Both the position numbers and the translations under genes were made by a program. A stretch of DNA of 24,545 bases, taken from positions 1-24,545 of the forward strand of contig JBBPYA010000073.1 in the NCBI GenBank assembly GCA_038200385.1, read 5' to 3'. The DNA is from JBBPYA01 sp038200385. Its GTDB lineage: Bacteria; Actinomycetota; Actinomycetes; Mycobacteriales; Geodermatophilaceae. Below are positions 1-7,507 of the stretch, in pieces. How positions within the stretch are numbered: the stretch's first letter is position 1; the number at the start of each line of letters is the position of its first letter. The notes under the pieces are model-generated. The model made no database searches and was not told the DNA's origin. It was given only the letters and a program-made list of their open reading frames with translations.

Positions 1-2
1 AT

Positions 3-1238
3 TCCCTGCTCGAGCAGGGAATCCGCCGCCTCGTCTGGGCGCAGCGGGCGATGCCCGGGCTGGCCCGGATAAGGGACCGCTTCGAGCGGACCCGGCCCCT
101 GGCCGACCGCTGCGTCGTCGCGGCCCTGCACGTTACGGCCGAGACCGCGGTGCTCATGTCGGTGCTGCGGGCCGGTGGTGCGCAACTGCACCTGGCCGCG
201 GCCAACCCGCTGTCCACCCAGGACGACATCGTGGCGGCGCTGAGCCGGCAGGACGGGATCTCGGTGCATGCCAAGCGGGGGGCTGACCGCACGACGTACG
301 ACGAGCACCTCGAACGAGCCGTTCTCGCCGGTCCCGACCTCGTCCTCGACGACGGCTGCGACCTGATCGGGCGACTGCACACGACGCACCGCGACCTGCT
401 GCCCGGCGTCCTCGGCGGCTGCGAGCAGACCACGACCGGCGTCCTCCGGCTGCGCGCGATGGCCGCCGAGGGGGAGCTCCGGTTCCCGGTGCTGGCGGCC
501 AACGACAGCCCGCTGCAGCAGAGCTTCACCAACCGGCACGGCACCGGTCAGTCCACGGTGGACGCCGTGGTCCGGGCCACCAACGTGCTGCTCGCCGGCC
601 GGACGGTCGTAGTGGCCGGGTTCGGCAACTGCGGGCAGGGCGTCGCCGACCGGGCTCGCGGCCTCGGTGCGAACGTGATCGTCACCGAGACAGACCCCGT
701 CCGGGCGCTCGCCGCGGCGATGGACGGCTACCGGGTGCTGCCGATGCAGGAGGCCGCCGCCCAGGGCGACGTCTTCGTCACCGTCACCGGAAGCCGGGGG
801 GTGCTGGCCGAGCGGCACTTCGCGGTGATGAAGGACAACGCGATCCTGGCCAACAGCGGGCACTTCGACCTGGAGATCGACGTGGCGTGGCTGCGGGCGA
901 CATCGGTGGACGTGCGTACGGCGATCCGGCCGCACGTCGACGAGTACCTGCTCGCCGACGGCCGCCGGTTGCTGGTCCTCGCCGAGGGTCGGCTGGTCAA
1001 CCTGGCCGCCGCCGAAGGGCACCCGCCGGCGGTGATGGACGTCAGCTTCGCCGGGCAGGCTTTGTGCATCGAATGGCTGGCGCGGCACGCCGAGCGGCTC
1101 GAACCGGGGGTGTACGACGTCCCCACCGAACTGGACCGGGGCCTGGCGCAGATCCAGTTGGCTGCCATGGGGGTGCGCATCGACTCCCTCGACGCCGAGC
1201 AGGAGGCCTACCTGACGTCGTGGCGCACCGGCGACTGA
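3..1238 (+). CDS. S-adenosylhomocysteine hydrolase-like protein, 5' end outside window, divergent active site
   Basis: The family hydrolyses S-adenosylhomocysteine to adenosine and homocysteine using bound NAD. The open frame runs in from the left edge: the residues before ATG 51 (SLLEQGIRRLVWAQRAMPGL) match the usual N-terminus, so ATG 51 is internal. Numbering from that ATG, the substrate-side motif LHVTAET (26-32), the NAD loop GFGNCGQG and GHFDLEID are clear. The C-terminus ends AEQEAYLTSWRTGD, like the shorter archaeal/Thermotoga type, and lacks the KPDHYRY tail of the eukaryotic type. By motif alignment, three residues that contact substrate are changed. The Glu of EETTTG is Gln (126), the Lys of NDSVTK is Gln (156, codon 516-518), and the Asp of FDN is Thr (160, codon 528-530). 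Family membership is sure; canonical activity is doubtful. It lies 74 nt upstream of mtrA, as sahH does (via tmk) in mycobacteria. Confidence 0.88.
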   Translation, partial: SLLEQGIRRLVWAQRAMPGLARIRDRFERTRPLADRCVVAALHVTAETAVLMSVLRAGGAQLHLAAANPLSTQDDIVAALSRQDGISVHAKRGADRTTYDEHLERAVLAGPDLVLDDGCDLIGRLHTTHRDLLPGVLGGCEQTTTGVLRLRAMAAEGELRFPVLAANDSPLQQSFTNRHGTGQSTVDAVVRATNVLLAGRTVVVAGFGNCGQGVADRARGLGANVIVTETDPVRALAAAMDGYRVLPMQEAAAQGDVFVTVTGSRGVLAERHFAVMKDNAILANSGHFDLEIDVAWLRATSVDVRTAIRPHVDEYLLADGRRLLVLAEGRLVNLAAAEGHPPAVMDVSFAGQALCIEWLARHAERLEPGVYDVPTELDRGLAQIQLAAMGVRIDSLDAEQEAYLTSWRTGD

Positions 1239-1312
1239 TGCCGGCTTGCGACGTCGGACCCGCACGGGCGCGTTCGGCGCTGCCCGGGCCCGCGGAGTGC
1301 GACCATGAGCGC

Positions 1313-1990
1313 ATGAGGGGACGTGTGCTCGTCGTCGACGACGATCCCGCACTGGCCGAGATGCTCGGCATCGTGTTGCGCAGCGAGGGCTTCGAGCCGG
1401 CGTTCGTCGCCGACGGTATCCGCGCGCTCAGCGCGTTCCGCGAGGTCCGCCCGGACCTCGTCCTGCTGGACCTGATGCTGCCCGGAGCCAGCGGGATCGA
1501 CGTCTGTCGCGCCATCCGCGGCGAGTCGGTGGTCCCGATCATCATGCTCACCGCCAAGTCCGACACCGTGGACGTCGTCCTCGGGCTGGAGTCCGGTGCC
1601 GACGACTACGTCGTCAAGCCGTTCAAGCCCAAGGAACTCGTCGCCCGGCTGCGCGCGCAACTGCGCCGCGGGGAGGGCGAGCAGGCCGAGAGCCTGCCGA
1701 TCGGGGACCTGCAGATCGACGTACTGGGGCACACCGTCACCCGCGCCGGGGGGGCGATAGCGCTCACGCCGCTGGAGTTCGACCTGCTGGTCGCGCTGGC
1801 CCGCAAGCCCCGGCAGGTCTTCACCCGGGAGGCCCTGCTCGAGCAGGTGTGGGGGTACCGGCACGCCGCGGACACCCGCCTGGTCAACGTGCACGTGCAG
1901 CGGCTGCGGTCCAAGGTCGAGCTGGATCCGGAGAATCCCACCGTCGTCCTGACCGTCCGCGGCGTGGGTTATCGGGCCGGAGCGACGTAG
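1313..1990 (+). CDS. mtrA: Two-component response regulator MtrA (OmpR/PhoB family)
   Basis: Cytoplasmic DNA-binding response regulator paired with MtrB; in actinobacteria MtrA controls cell-wall, division and osmotic-stress genes. The protein is 225 residues, the usual MtrA length. Receiver domain 1-118 has the acidic pair D9/D10, phosphoacceptor D53 (LLDLMLP), T80 (MLTAK) and K102 (VVKPFKPKEL). The OmpR winged helix spans about 126-222 and includes LTPLEFDLL, LLEQVWGY and VNVHVQRLRSKVE, ending VLTVRGVGYRAG. Start ATG 1313 is chosen because the receiver fold begins there at once (MRGRVLVVDDD). The same frame is open far upstream, but that part overlaps the SAH hydrolase-like gene and has no homology. 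The stop is 3 nt before mtrB. Identity as MtrA rests on sequence plus the mtrB-lpqB neighbours. Confidence 0.97.
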   Translation: MRGRVLVVDDDPALAEMLGIVLRSEGFEPAFVADGIRALSAFREVRPDLVLLDLMLPGASGIDVCRAIRGESVVPIIMLTAKSDTVDVVLGLESGADDYVVKPFKPKELVARLRAQLRRGEGEQAESLPIGDLQIDVLGHTVTRAGGAIALTPLEFDLLVALARKPRQVFTREALLEQVWGYRHAADTRLVNVHVQRLRSKVELDPENPTVVLTVRGVGYRAGAT

Positions 1991-1993
1991 CCC

Positions 1994-3622
1994 ATGCGGC
2001 TCCCGACCGGCTGGGCGACAGCCCGCCTGCGGCGCCTGCGTCGTTCCCTGCGGGTGGCGCCGGCACAGCTTCGGCGGCGGTGGCGGCGATCGCTGCGGCT
2101 GCGGGTCACCGCCCGGACCGTGCTGGTGTGCGGCATCGTCGTCCTCGGGATCGGGTTCGTCCTGCTCAGCCAGATCCGGGACCAGATCCTGGGCGTGAAG
2201 ACGACCGCGGCGGTGGCGCAGTCCACGAACGGACTGCGGTACGCCGAGGCCCAGCTGACCGCCGTCGACCCGGTCAACGGCGACGACGTCCGGACCACCC
2301 TGGAGCGCACGGTGCAGCAGCTCACCGAGCGCGGGGGCCCCGCGGGTCGCTTCGACGTGGTGATGTTCGACGGGTCCGGGTCCGATGCGGTCCCGGTGGC
2401 CCGGCTGAACAGCCTGGCGCTGGGCATCCCGCGGGCGCTGCGGGCACAGGTGGGCCAGGGGGTGCAGAGCTATCAGCTGTCCGTCCTGGACTACGGCTCC
2501 GGGGAGACGGTCAAGACGCTGCTGGTCGGGCTGCCGGTGCCCAGCGCGATCGACCACTTCGAGCTGTACTACCTGTTCCCGTTGGACCAGGAGGAGACCA
2601 GCCTCGGGCTCATCCAGGGCACCGTGCTGGTCTCCGGTGTCGCCCTCGTGCTGCTCGTCGGCGCGATCGGTGGCTTCGTCGCGCGGCAGGTGGTGGGGCC
2701 GGTGCGGGTCGCCGCGCAGACCGCCGAGCGGCTGGCCTCCGGGCGCCTGGAGGACCGGATGGAGGTCCGCGGCGAGGACGACCTGGCGGTGCTGGCGACG
2801 AGCTTCAACGACATGGCCGAGAGTCTGCAGAGCCAGATCCGCCAGCTGGAGCAGCTCTCGCGGCTGCAGCAGCGCTTCACCAGCGACGTCTCACACGAGT
2901 TGCGGACCCCGCTGACGACGGTGCGGATGGCCGCGGACCTGCTCTACGCCTACCGCGAGGACTTCCCGGCAGCGGTCTCCCGGGCCGCAGAGCTGCTGCA
3001 GGCCGAGGTCAACCGGTTTGAGGCGCTGCTCAACGAACTGCTGGAGATCAGCCGGTACGACGCCGGCGCCGCCGTGCTGGAGGCACAGCGGACCGATCTC
3101 GGCGATCTCGTCGAACGGGTGTGTGCGGCGACGTTCCAGGTGGCGATGCGGCAGGGCAGCGAGCTGGTGATGCACCTGCCCGAGCACGCGATCCTGGCCG
3201 AGATCGACCCGCGGCGGGTCGAGCGCATCATCCGTAACCTGGTCATCAATGCCGTCGAGCACGGTGAGGGGTTGCCGGTGGAGATCACCGTCGCCGGGGA
3301 AGCGGACGCGGCCGCGATCACCGTGCGGGACCACGGCATCGGGCTCGGCGCCGGGGAGGCGACCCAGGTATTCAGCCGGTTCTGGCGTGCCGACCCGTCG
3401 CGGAGCAAGGGACTGGGCGGGACCGGCCTCGGGCTGTCGATCAGCCTGGAGGACGCCCGGCTGCACGGTGGGTGGCTGCAGGCGTGGGGGGAGCCCGGCG
3501 GGGGCGCGCAGTTCCGGTTGACCCTGCCGATCCGGGCCGGCGCCGAGCTGTCGCACTCCCCGCTGGCGCTCGTGCCGGCCCGGACCGCCCCGGCTCCGGT
3601 CACCACCCCGGGTCCGGGATGA
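1994..3622 (+). CDS. mtrB: Sensor histidine kinase MtrB
   Basis: Membrane sensor kinase that phosphorylates MtrA. In 542 residues the order is: Arg-rich cytoplasmic N-terminus (1-41); TM1 about 42-58; an extracytoplasmic sensor region of about 150 residues; TM2 about 209-230; HAMP to about 285; HisKA with phosphoacceptor H301 in SDVSHELRTPL; then the HATPase domain. That domain has N box N419 (NLVINAVEHG), G1 box D446 (DHGIGLG), F box (FSRFWRADPSRS) and G2 box from G475 (GGTGLGLSI). All catalytic elements are intact. ATG 1994 follows the mtrA stop after three bases, and the stop overlaps the lpqB start (ATGA, 3619-3622), so the three genes are probably translationally coupled. The Pro/Ala-rich C-terminal 25 residues look disordered. 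Confidence 0.97.
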   Translation: MRLPTGWATARLRRLRRSLRVAPAQLRRRWRRSLRLRVTARTVLVCGIVVLGIGFVLLSQIRDQILGVKTTAAVAQSTNGLRYAEAQLTAVDPVNGDDVRTTLERTVQQLTERGGPAGRFDVVMFDGSGSDAVPVARLNSLALGIPRALRAQVGQGVQSYQLSVLDYGSGETVKTLLVGLPVPSAIDHFELYYLFPLDQEETSLGLIQGTVLVSGVALVLLVGAIGGFVARQVVGPVRVAAQTAERLASGRLEDRMEVRGEDDLAVLATSFNDMAESLQSQIRQLEQLSRLQQRFTSDVSHELRTPLTTVRMAADLLYAYREDFPAAVSRAAELLQAEVNRFEALLNELLEISRYDAGAAVLEAQRTDLGDLVERVCAATFQVAMRQGSELVMHLPEHAILAEIDPRRVERIIRNLVINAVEHGEGLPVEITVAGEADAAAITVRDHGIGLGAGEATQVFSRFWRADPSRSKGLGGTGLGLSISLEDARLHGGWLQAWGEPGGGAQFRLTLPIRAGAELSHSPLALVPARTAPAPVTTPGPG

Positions 3623-5331
3623 GCCGGCTGATCCGCCGCGCCGCGACGTGCGCCGTGCTGGCCGCGCTGTCGCTCACCGGTTGCGTCGGGATCCCCGCGA
3701 GCTCAGACCCGGTGCCGGTGACGACGATCGACAACGACAGCCTCGGCGACGGCCAGATCCAGATCGAGGCGCTGGCTCCCAAGGCCGGGCAGCAGCCCGA
3801 CGAGGTCGTCCGCGGCTTCGTCGCGGCGTCGGCCAGCAACGCCCGCAACCGGCCCGTGGCGCGGCAGTTCCTGACCGCGGCGGCCTCGCAGCGCTGGGCG
3901 GACGACGCCGCCGTCACCGTGATCGGACGGGACTTCGCGACGATCTTCAGCAACGGCGGCACCCAGGTGACCTTGACCGGCCGGGTCGTGGGGCGGGTGG
4001 ACGCGGCCGGGGTCTACACCGCCGACAACGAGGAACTGTCCCTGGTGCTAAGCATGCGCCGGGTCGACAACCAGTGGCGCATCGACAACCCGCTCCCCGG
4101 CGTGATCCTTCGAGTGGACGACTTTCAGCGTGCCTACGTCCAGAACAACCTCTACTTCCTCGACGTGACCGGCACGAAGGTCGTCCCGGACCCGCGCTAC
4201 TTCCTGTCCGGGTCGGTGGCCCGGGCCAACACCCTGGTCGAGGCGCTGCTGCGGGGACCGTCGCAGTTCCTCAGCCCGGCCGTCACGACCGAGTTCGGCC
4301 CGGACGTGCAACTGGTCAGCAACGTCCAGGAGGTCCGGGACCTCAGGATCAACCTGCACGGCCTCGGGCAGCGAAGCGAGGCCTCCCTGCAGGGACTGTC
4401 CGCGCAGCTCGTGTGGACGCTCAAACAGTTGTCGTTCAACACCCTCACGCTCTACGACGACAACCGGGTGCTGTCGGTGCCCGGCGTGGGGACGAGCCAG
4501 AGCAGCGACTCCTGGCCGGGGTTCGATCCCGACGTCGTCCCGGTGGACAGCGTCGGCCACTACATCGACCAGGGCGCGGTGTTGCAGGCCGACGGCACGC
4601 CGATCCCCGGGCCGGCCGGCGCCGGGGACTACTCGTTGGTCGCGGCCGGCACCGATCCGGACCAGACCACCCTGGCCGGCGTCTCGGTCACCAGCGGGGG
4701 CGCCACGTTGCTCCTGGGGGAGTACGGCGGACCCTTGGGGAAGGTCCTGACCGGCAACACCCTGACCGCCCCGGCCTGGTCGGATCCGGCCCGCGAGGCG
4801 TGGGTCGTGCGCAACGGGACCGAGGTCATCCGGGTCCCCGTCGGAGCCAGTCCGCAGGCGGTCAGCGTGTCCGACGTCGGCGACCTGGGCACGATCCGCG
4901 CGTTGGCGCTGTCGCGGGACGGATCCCGGGCGGCCGTGGTCGCCGGACCGGTCGGCGCCGGCTCGCTGTACGTCGCGCGGATCACACGCAGCGGCCCGAA
5001 CGTCGCGCTGTCGGGTTTCACCCCGCTGGCGGCGGCCCTGCGCAATGTGGTGGACGTGGACTGGGCCACCGCGACCAAGCTGCTGTTCCTCGCCACCGAC
5101 CCCGCGGACGGGCGGCGCAAGCCGTGGCTGATCTCCGTCGACGGGGCGGTGCTCGCCGCGCAGTCGTCGGCCAACCTGCCCACTGACCCGACCGGGATCG
5201 CCGTGGCGCCCGGACGCAGCCCGCTGGCCTCCGCCGCCGGCACGATGTACCAGCTCGACGGCGACACCTGGACCACGCTGGTCCGCGGCGAGCCGTACTT
5301 CGCCGGCACGGCGCCGTTCTACCCGGGCTAG
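3619..5331 (+). CDS. lpqB: MtrAB-associated lipoprotein LpqB
   Basis: Membrane-anchored extracytoplasmic lipoprotein. LpqB in mycobacteria is reported to interact with the MtrB sensor region and modulate MtrAB signalling. Start ATG 3619 overlaps the mtrB stop and directly gives a lipoprotein signal peptide: RLIRR n-region, hydrophobic 8-18, lipobox LTGC with C22 as the lipidated Cys. The same frame is open further upstream inside mtrB, but that extension would bury the signal peptide. The mature protein (570 residues in all) has an N-terminal segment 25-190, a GerMN-like domain at about 190-310 (YFLSGSVARANTLVEALLRGPS), and a C-terminal beta-propeller-like LpqB domain at about 330-570 with repeated strand patterns such as LALSRDGSRAAVVAG. 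It is the last gene of the rightward operon; convergent REP-like repeats follow. Confidence 0.96.
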   Translation: MSRLIRRAATCAVLAALSLTGCVGIPASSDPVPVTTIDNDSLGDGQIQIEALAPKAGQQPDEVVRGFVAASASNARNRPVARQFLTAAASQRWADDAAVTVIGRDFATIFSNGGTQVTLTGRVVGRVDAAGVYTADNEELSLVLSMRRVDNQWRIDNPLPGVILRVDDFQRAYVQNNLYFLDVTGTKVVPDPRYFLSGSVARANTLVEALLRGPSQFLSPAVTTEFGPDVQLVSNVQEVRDLRINLHGLGQRSEASLQGLSAQLVWTLKQLSFNTLTLYDDNRVLSVPGVGTSQSSDSWPGFDPDVVPVDSVGHYIDQGAVLQADGTPIPGPAGAGDYSLVAAGTDPDQTTLAGVSVTSGGATLLLGEYGGPLGKVLTGNTLTAPAWSDPAREAWVVRNGTEVIRVPVGASPQAVSVSDVGDLGTIRALALSRDGSRAAVVAGPVGAGSLYVARITRSGPNVALSGFTPLAAALRNVVDVDWATATKLLFLATDPADGRRKPWLISVDGAVLAAQSSANLPTDPTGIAVAPGRSPLASAAGTMYQLDGDTWTTLVRGEPYFAGTAPFYPG

Positions 5332-5358
5332 TCCCACGCCCTGACTCTCGTGGCGAAT

Positions 5359-5445
5359 ACCGTGATCATGAGATCTTGCCGGTCCTGGGCGGCGGATCGC
5401 CATGATCACGAGCCGGACAGGCGGCGGATCGCCATGATCACGAGC
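5359..5445. repeat. REP-like palindromic repeat cluster downstream of lpqB
   Basis: Two identical 25-nt copies lie at 5389-5413 and 5421-5445, sharing the core CATGATCACG. A third, imperfect copy lies in opposite orientation near 5359-5383, with the core CGTGATCATG at 5361-5370. The inverted/direct arrangement between the ends of two converging genes resembles bacterial REP/BIME elements. The inverted cores can form a hairpin, so a terminator or mRNA-stabilising role is possible. The repetition is seen directly; whether the element is dispersed in the genome is not known from this window. Confidence 0.7.
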
Positions 5446-5448
5446 TGG

Positions 5449-6464
5449 CTATGTCCTGATCGAGTACCGGGCTTGACCGCCGGCCCGGGAGAAGAGCAGT
5501 TCCGGCCCGGCGGATCGCCCCAGGCTGGTTCCGTTGCTGACACCCGAGGCCGGGTCGACCAGCACCGACGCGGTTCCGCCGGCGATGCGCGGGATCTGCT
5601 GCTGCCCGGAGTCCCCGGCCAGCACGGCCCCGTCGGAGGCCAGCGCCAGCGAGGTCAGAAGCGAGCCCGTGCTGCCGCCCTCCGTATCAACCGATTGGCT
5701 GCGGATGAGCGGCTTCCCGTCGGTACCCGGGGTGGTCGAGTCCGCGACGAGCGTCAATTCCCCCTGCGAGATCAGGAGGACCGCCGACTCGGTGCTGACA
5801 TAGACCGCGCCGGAGGAGTCGGCGACCAGCCCCGAGATGTGGGGCAGCGGCTGTGCGGTGGCCGGCCGGGGCAACGGCCCCAGCGGCGCCTCCGGAAACG
5901 CTCCGGGCACGCCCGGATGGGGCTCCACTCCCGCCAGGCGCTCCGAACCGCCGCCCGGATCGACGCGCAGCACCGTGTCGGCGGTGGCCACGAACAGCTC
6001 ACCGTCCGGCCCCGCCGGGGCTCGCGGAGCGCCGTACAGCACCGCCGGGTCAAGTCGAAGCACGGTCGTCCAGTCGCCGGTCCGCGGCCAGCGCACTATC
6101 CGGCTGTTGGCCTGGTCCCACAGGTAGACATACCGACCGAGGAGGCCGCCAGGGGGAGCGCCCCGGGGCCGGCGGAGCGACCGTCGACGTCCGGCAACGC
6201 CACCCCCGTCAGACTGCGGTCCTTTTCGAGGACGGCGAGCCTGCGCGCACCGACACCGCCCCTGTCCCCGGCCTCCGGGTACGCCACGTCGTAGGCCATC
6301 GCGACCCCGCCGTCAGGCATGCCCACGGCCCCGGTGATCAGGAAGTTCGTCACCGGCTCGCCCGTGTCGGCCTCGGAGAACAGCAGCACCGAGCCGTCGG
6401 ACGTCGTGGGCACCGGCGGGTGCGCAGTCCCGGAGGGTGCGGTGCATGCGCCCACGAGCGCCAT
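5449..6464 (-). pseudogene. Frameshifted beta-propeller (NHL-like) lipoprotein gene
   Basis: Two leftward frames together make one protein of about 340 residues. The upstream frame begins around a lipobox (MALVGAC, ATG 6464) and continues TAPSGTAHPPVPTTSDG, then beta-rich sequence to about 6140. The downstream frame, from about 6140 to the stop at 5449, carries YVYLWDQANSRIVRW and blocks such as DGELFVATADTVLRVDP and SSGAVYVSTESAVLLI, typical of propeller blades. The shift falls at (ACCG)2, 6132-6139. Adding one ACCG unit would join SSVG in frame to RYVYLW, so loss of one 4-nt unit is the simplest explanation. In the first frame there is no ATG, GTG or TTG between 6641 and 6464, so the true start is also unclear. 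Role unknown: probably a secreted, lipid-anchored propeller. A sequencing error rather than a real mutation cannot be excluded. Confidence 0.7.
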
Positions 6465-6534
6465 GCACCCGGTAAGGACGACGCATCTGGCACGGACGAT
6501 GCATCTGGCACGGACGATGTACCCGGCACGGGCG
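6463..6534. repeat. Four tandem 18-bp repeats in the lipoprotein signal-peptide region
   Basis: Units at 6463-6480, 6481-6498, 6499-6516 and 6517-6534; the two middle units differ at one base (core CATCTGGCACGGACG). Because 18 is a multiple of 3, the repeat encodes a hexapeptide on the minus strand (RCIVRA, repeated with variants). This puts Arg residues through what should be the n/h-region of the lipoprotein signal peptide. Seen directly in the sequence. Confidence 0.75.
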
Positions 6535-6699
6535 ATGCGCCGCCGAGTGCTGGCAACGCCGACCCGCGCACCATTGGCCTTGTCACAGGACTCGCGCCTC
6601 CTCGAGGTCTCACTCCGGTTGCCGTGGGGACTCCCCGGCAAGGCCGCGGCCGCGTCGCTGGCCGGCCCGGTCAGGTCCCACCGCTTGCGCCTGACGGTC

Positions 6700-6728
6700 T
6701 GTCCACAGGTCCGGATGCGCCGTCCACA
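6700..6728. promoter_or_regulatory. Paired GTCCACAG sites upstream of comF
   Basis: In the 311-nt stretch between the propeller gene (ATG 6464) and comF (6776), GTCCACAG occurs twice (6701-6708 and 6722-6729), 21 nt apart, about two helical turns on one face. The first site, with T6700, is one mismatch from a DnaA box (TTGTCCACA). The 18 nt at 6700-6717 match 21821-21838, upstream of the cpaB-like gene, at 16 positions. A regulator-binding function is inferred only. The rest of 6535-6775 shows no gene I can support. Confidence 0.35.
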
Positions 6729-6775
6729 GACCGGGACAGCGCACCGGCGACACCCGGGGCGCAGGCCAGGATCGG

Positions 6776-7486
6776 GTGGTGTCCGCGCTGCTCGACCTCG
6801 TGCTGCCCCGCTCCTGCCTCGGCTGTGACCGCCCGGGCATCCCGCTGTGCCCCGCGTGCCGGGCCGGGCTCGGCCCGCCACGTCGGCACCGCCCGCGGCC
6901 CTGCCCGGCGGCATTCCCCGCGACCTGGGTCGCCGGTGGGTACGACGGCGGCCTGCAGGCGGCCGTGCTGGCCCTCAAGGAGCGAGGCCGCTCCGACCTG
7001 CTGGCCGCCCTGGCCACGGTCCTCGCCGGCACCGTGCGGGCTGCCGTCGGCGGCCGTCACTCGGCCGTGCTGCTCGTCCCGATCCCGTCCAGCCGGCCGG
7101 CCGCCCGCCGTCGCGGGGGAGACCACATGCTGGCGCTGGCCCGCCGGACCGCCGGCGTACTGGCTCGGACCGGATCCTCGGTAGCCGTGGCCCCGGCCCT
7201 GCGCCTGCGGCGGACCCCGGCGGACTCGGCCGGCCTCGGCGCGGCCGAGCGCGCGGCCAACCTGTCCGGGCTGTTCACCGCGACAGCGTTGCCCGTCGGC
7301 CTGCCGGTGGTGCTGCTCGACGACGTCGTGACGACCGGCGCGACGCTGTCCGCCGCGGCGCAGGCGCTACGCGGGCAGGGCAGTCGACCGGTCGCCGCCG
7401 TCCTGGCCGGGACCGCCCGCCGGCGTCCCCCGCCCGTGTCGCCGGCCGGGCCGGAGGGACTAGCGTCTGGAACCCACCGGGGGTGA
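6776..7486 (+). CDS. comF: ComF-family phosphoribosyltransferase-like protein
   Basis: ComF proteins combine a four-Cys zinc knuckle with a phosphoribosyltransferase fold and support DNA uptake in naturally competent bacteria; in most actinobacteria the role is untested. In 236 residues the knuckle is C14, C17 (CLGC), C25 and C28 (CPAC). The PRTase parts are VPIPSSRPAARRRGGDHMLALAR and the PRPP loop VVLLDDVVTTGATLS with D182/D183. Two GTG codons in tandem (6776, 6779) can start it; GCCAGG upstream is a weak ribosome site. This position between lpqB and hpf matches Rv3242c in M. tuberculosis. The Pro-rich last 20 residues look disordered. It overlaps nothing and lies 21 nt before hpf. Confidence 0.93.
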   Translation: MVSALLDLVLPRSCLGCDRPGIPLCPACRAGLGPPRRHRPRPCPAAFPATWVAGGYDGGLQAAVLALKERGRSDLLAALATVLAGTVRAAVGGRHSAVLLVPIPSSRPAARRRGGDHMLALARRTAGVLARTGSSVAVAPALRLRRTPADSAGLGAAERAANLSGLFTATALPVGLPVVLLDDVVTTGATLSAAAQALRGQGSRPVAAVLAGTARRRPPPVSPAGPEGLASGTHRG

Positions 7487-7507
7487 TCAACGGTCGGGAG
7501 GTACAGC

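Noticed and set aside
887..1312. N-terminal extension of mtrA
   Set aside because: The frame is open but overlaps the SAHH-like gene, and the MtrA receiver domain starts exactly at ATG 1313.
1208..2557. 449-codon antisense frame across mtrA/mtrB, and a similar 453-codon frame across lpqB (4048-5409)
   Set aside because: Compositional shadows of well-identified genes; low-complexity sequence with no recognisable fold.
6126..6180. Programmed -1 ribosomal frameshift in the propeller gene
   Set aside because: The C-run at the overlap does not fit a canonical X XXY YYZ slippery heptamer and I see no clear downstream stem-loop; loss of an ACCG unit explains the shift more simply.
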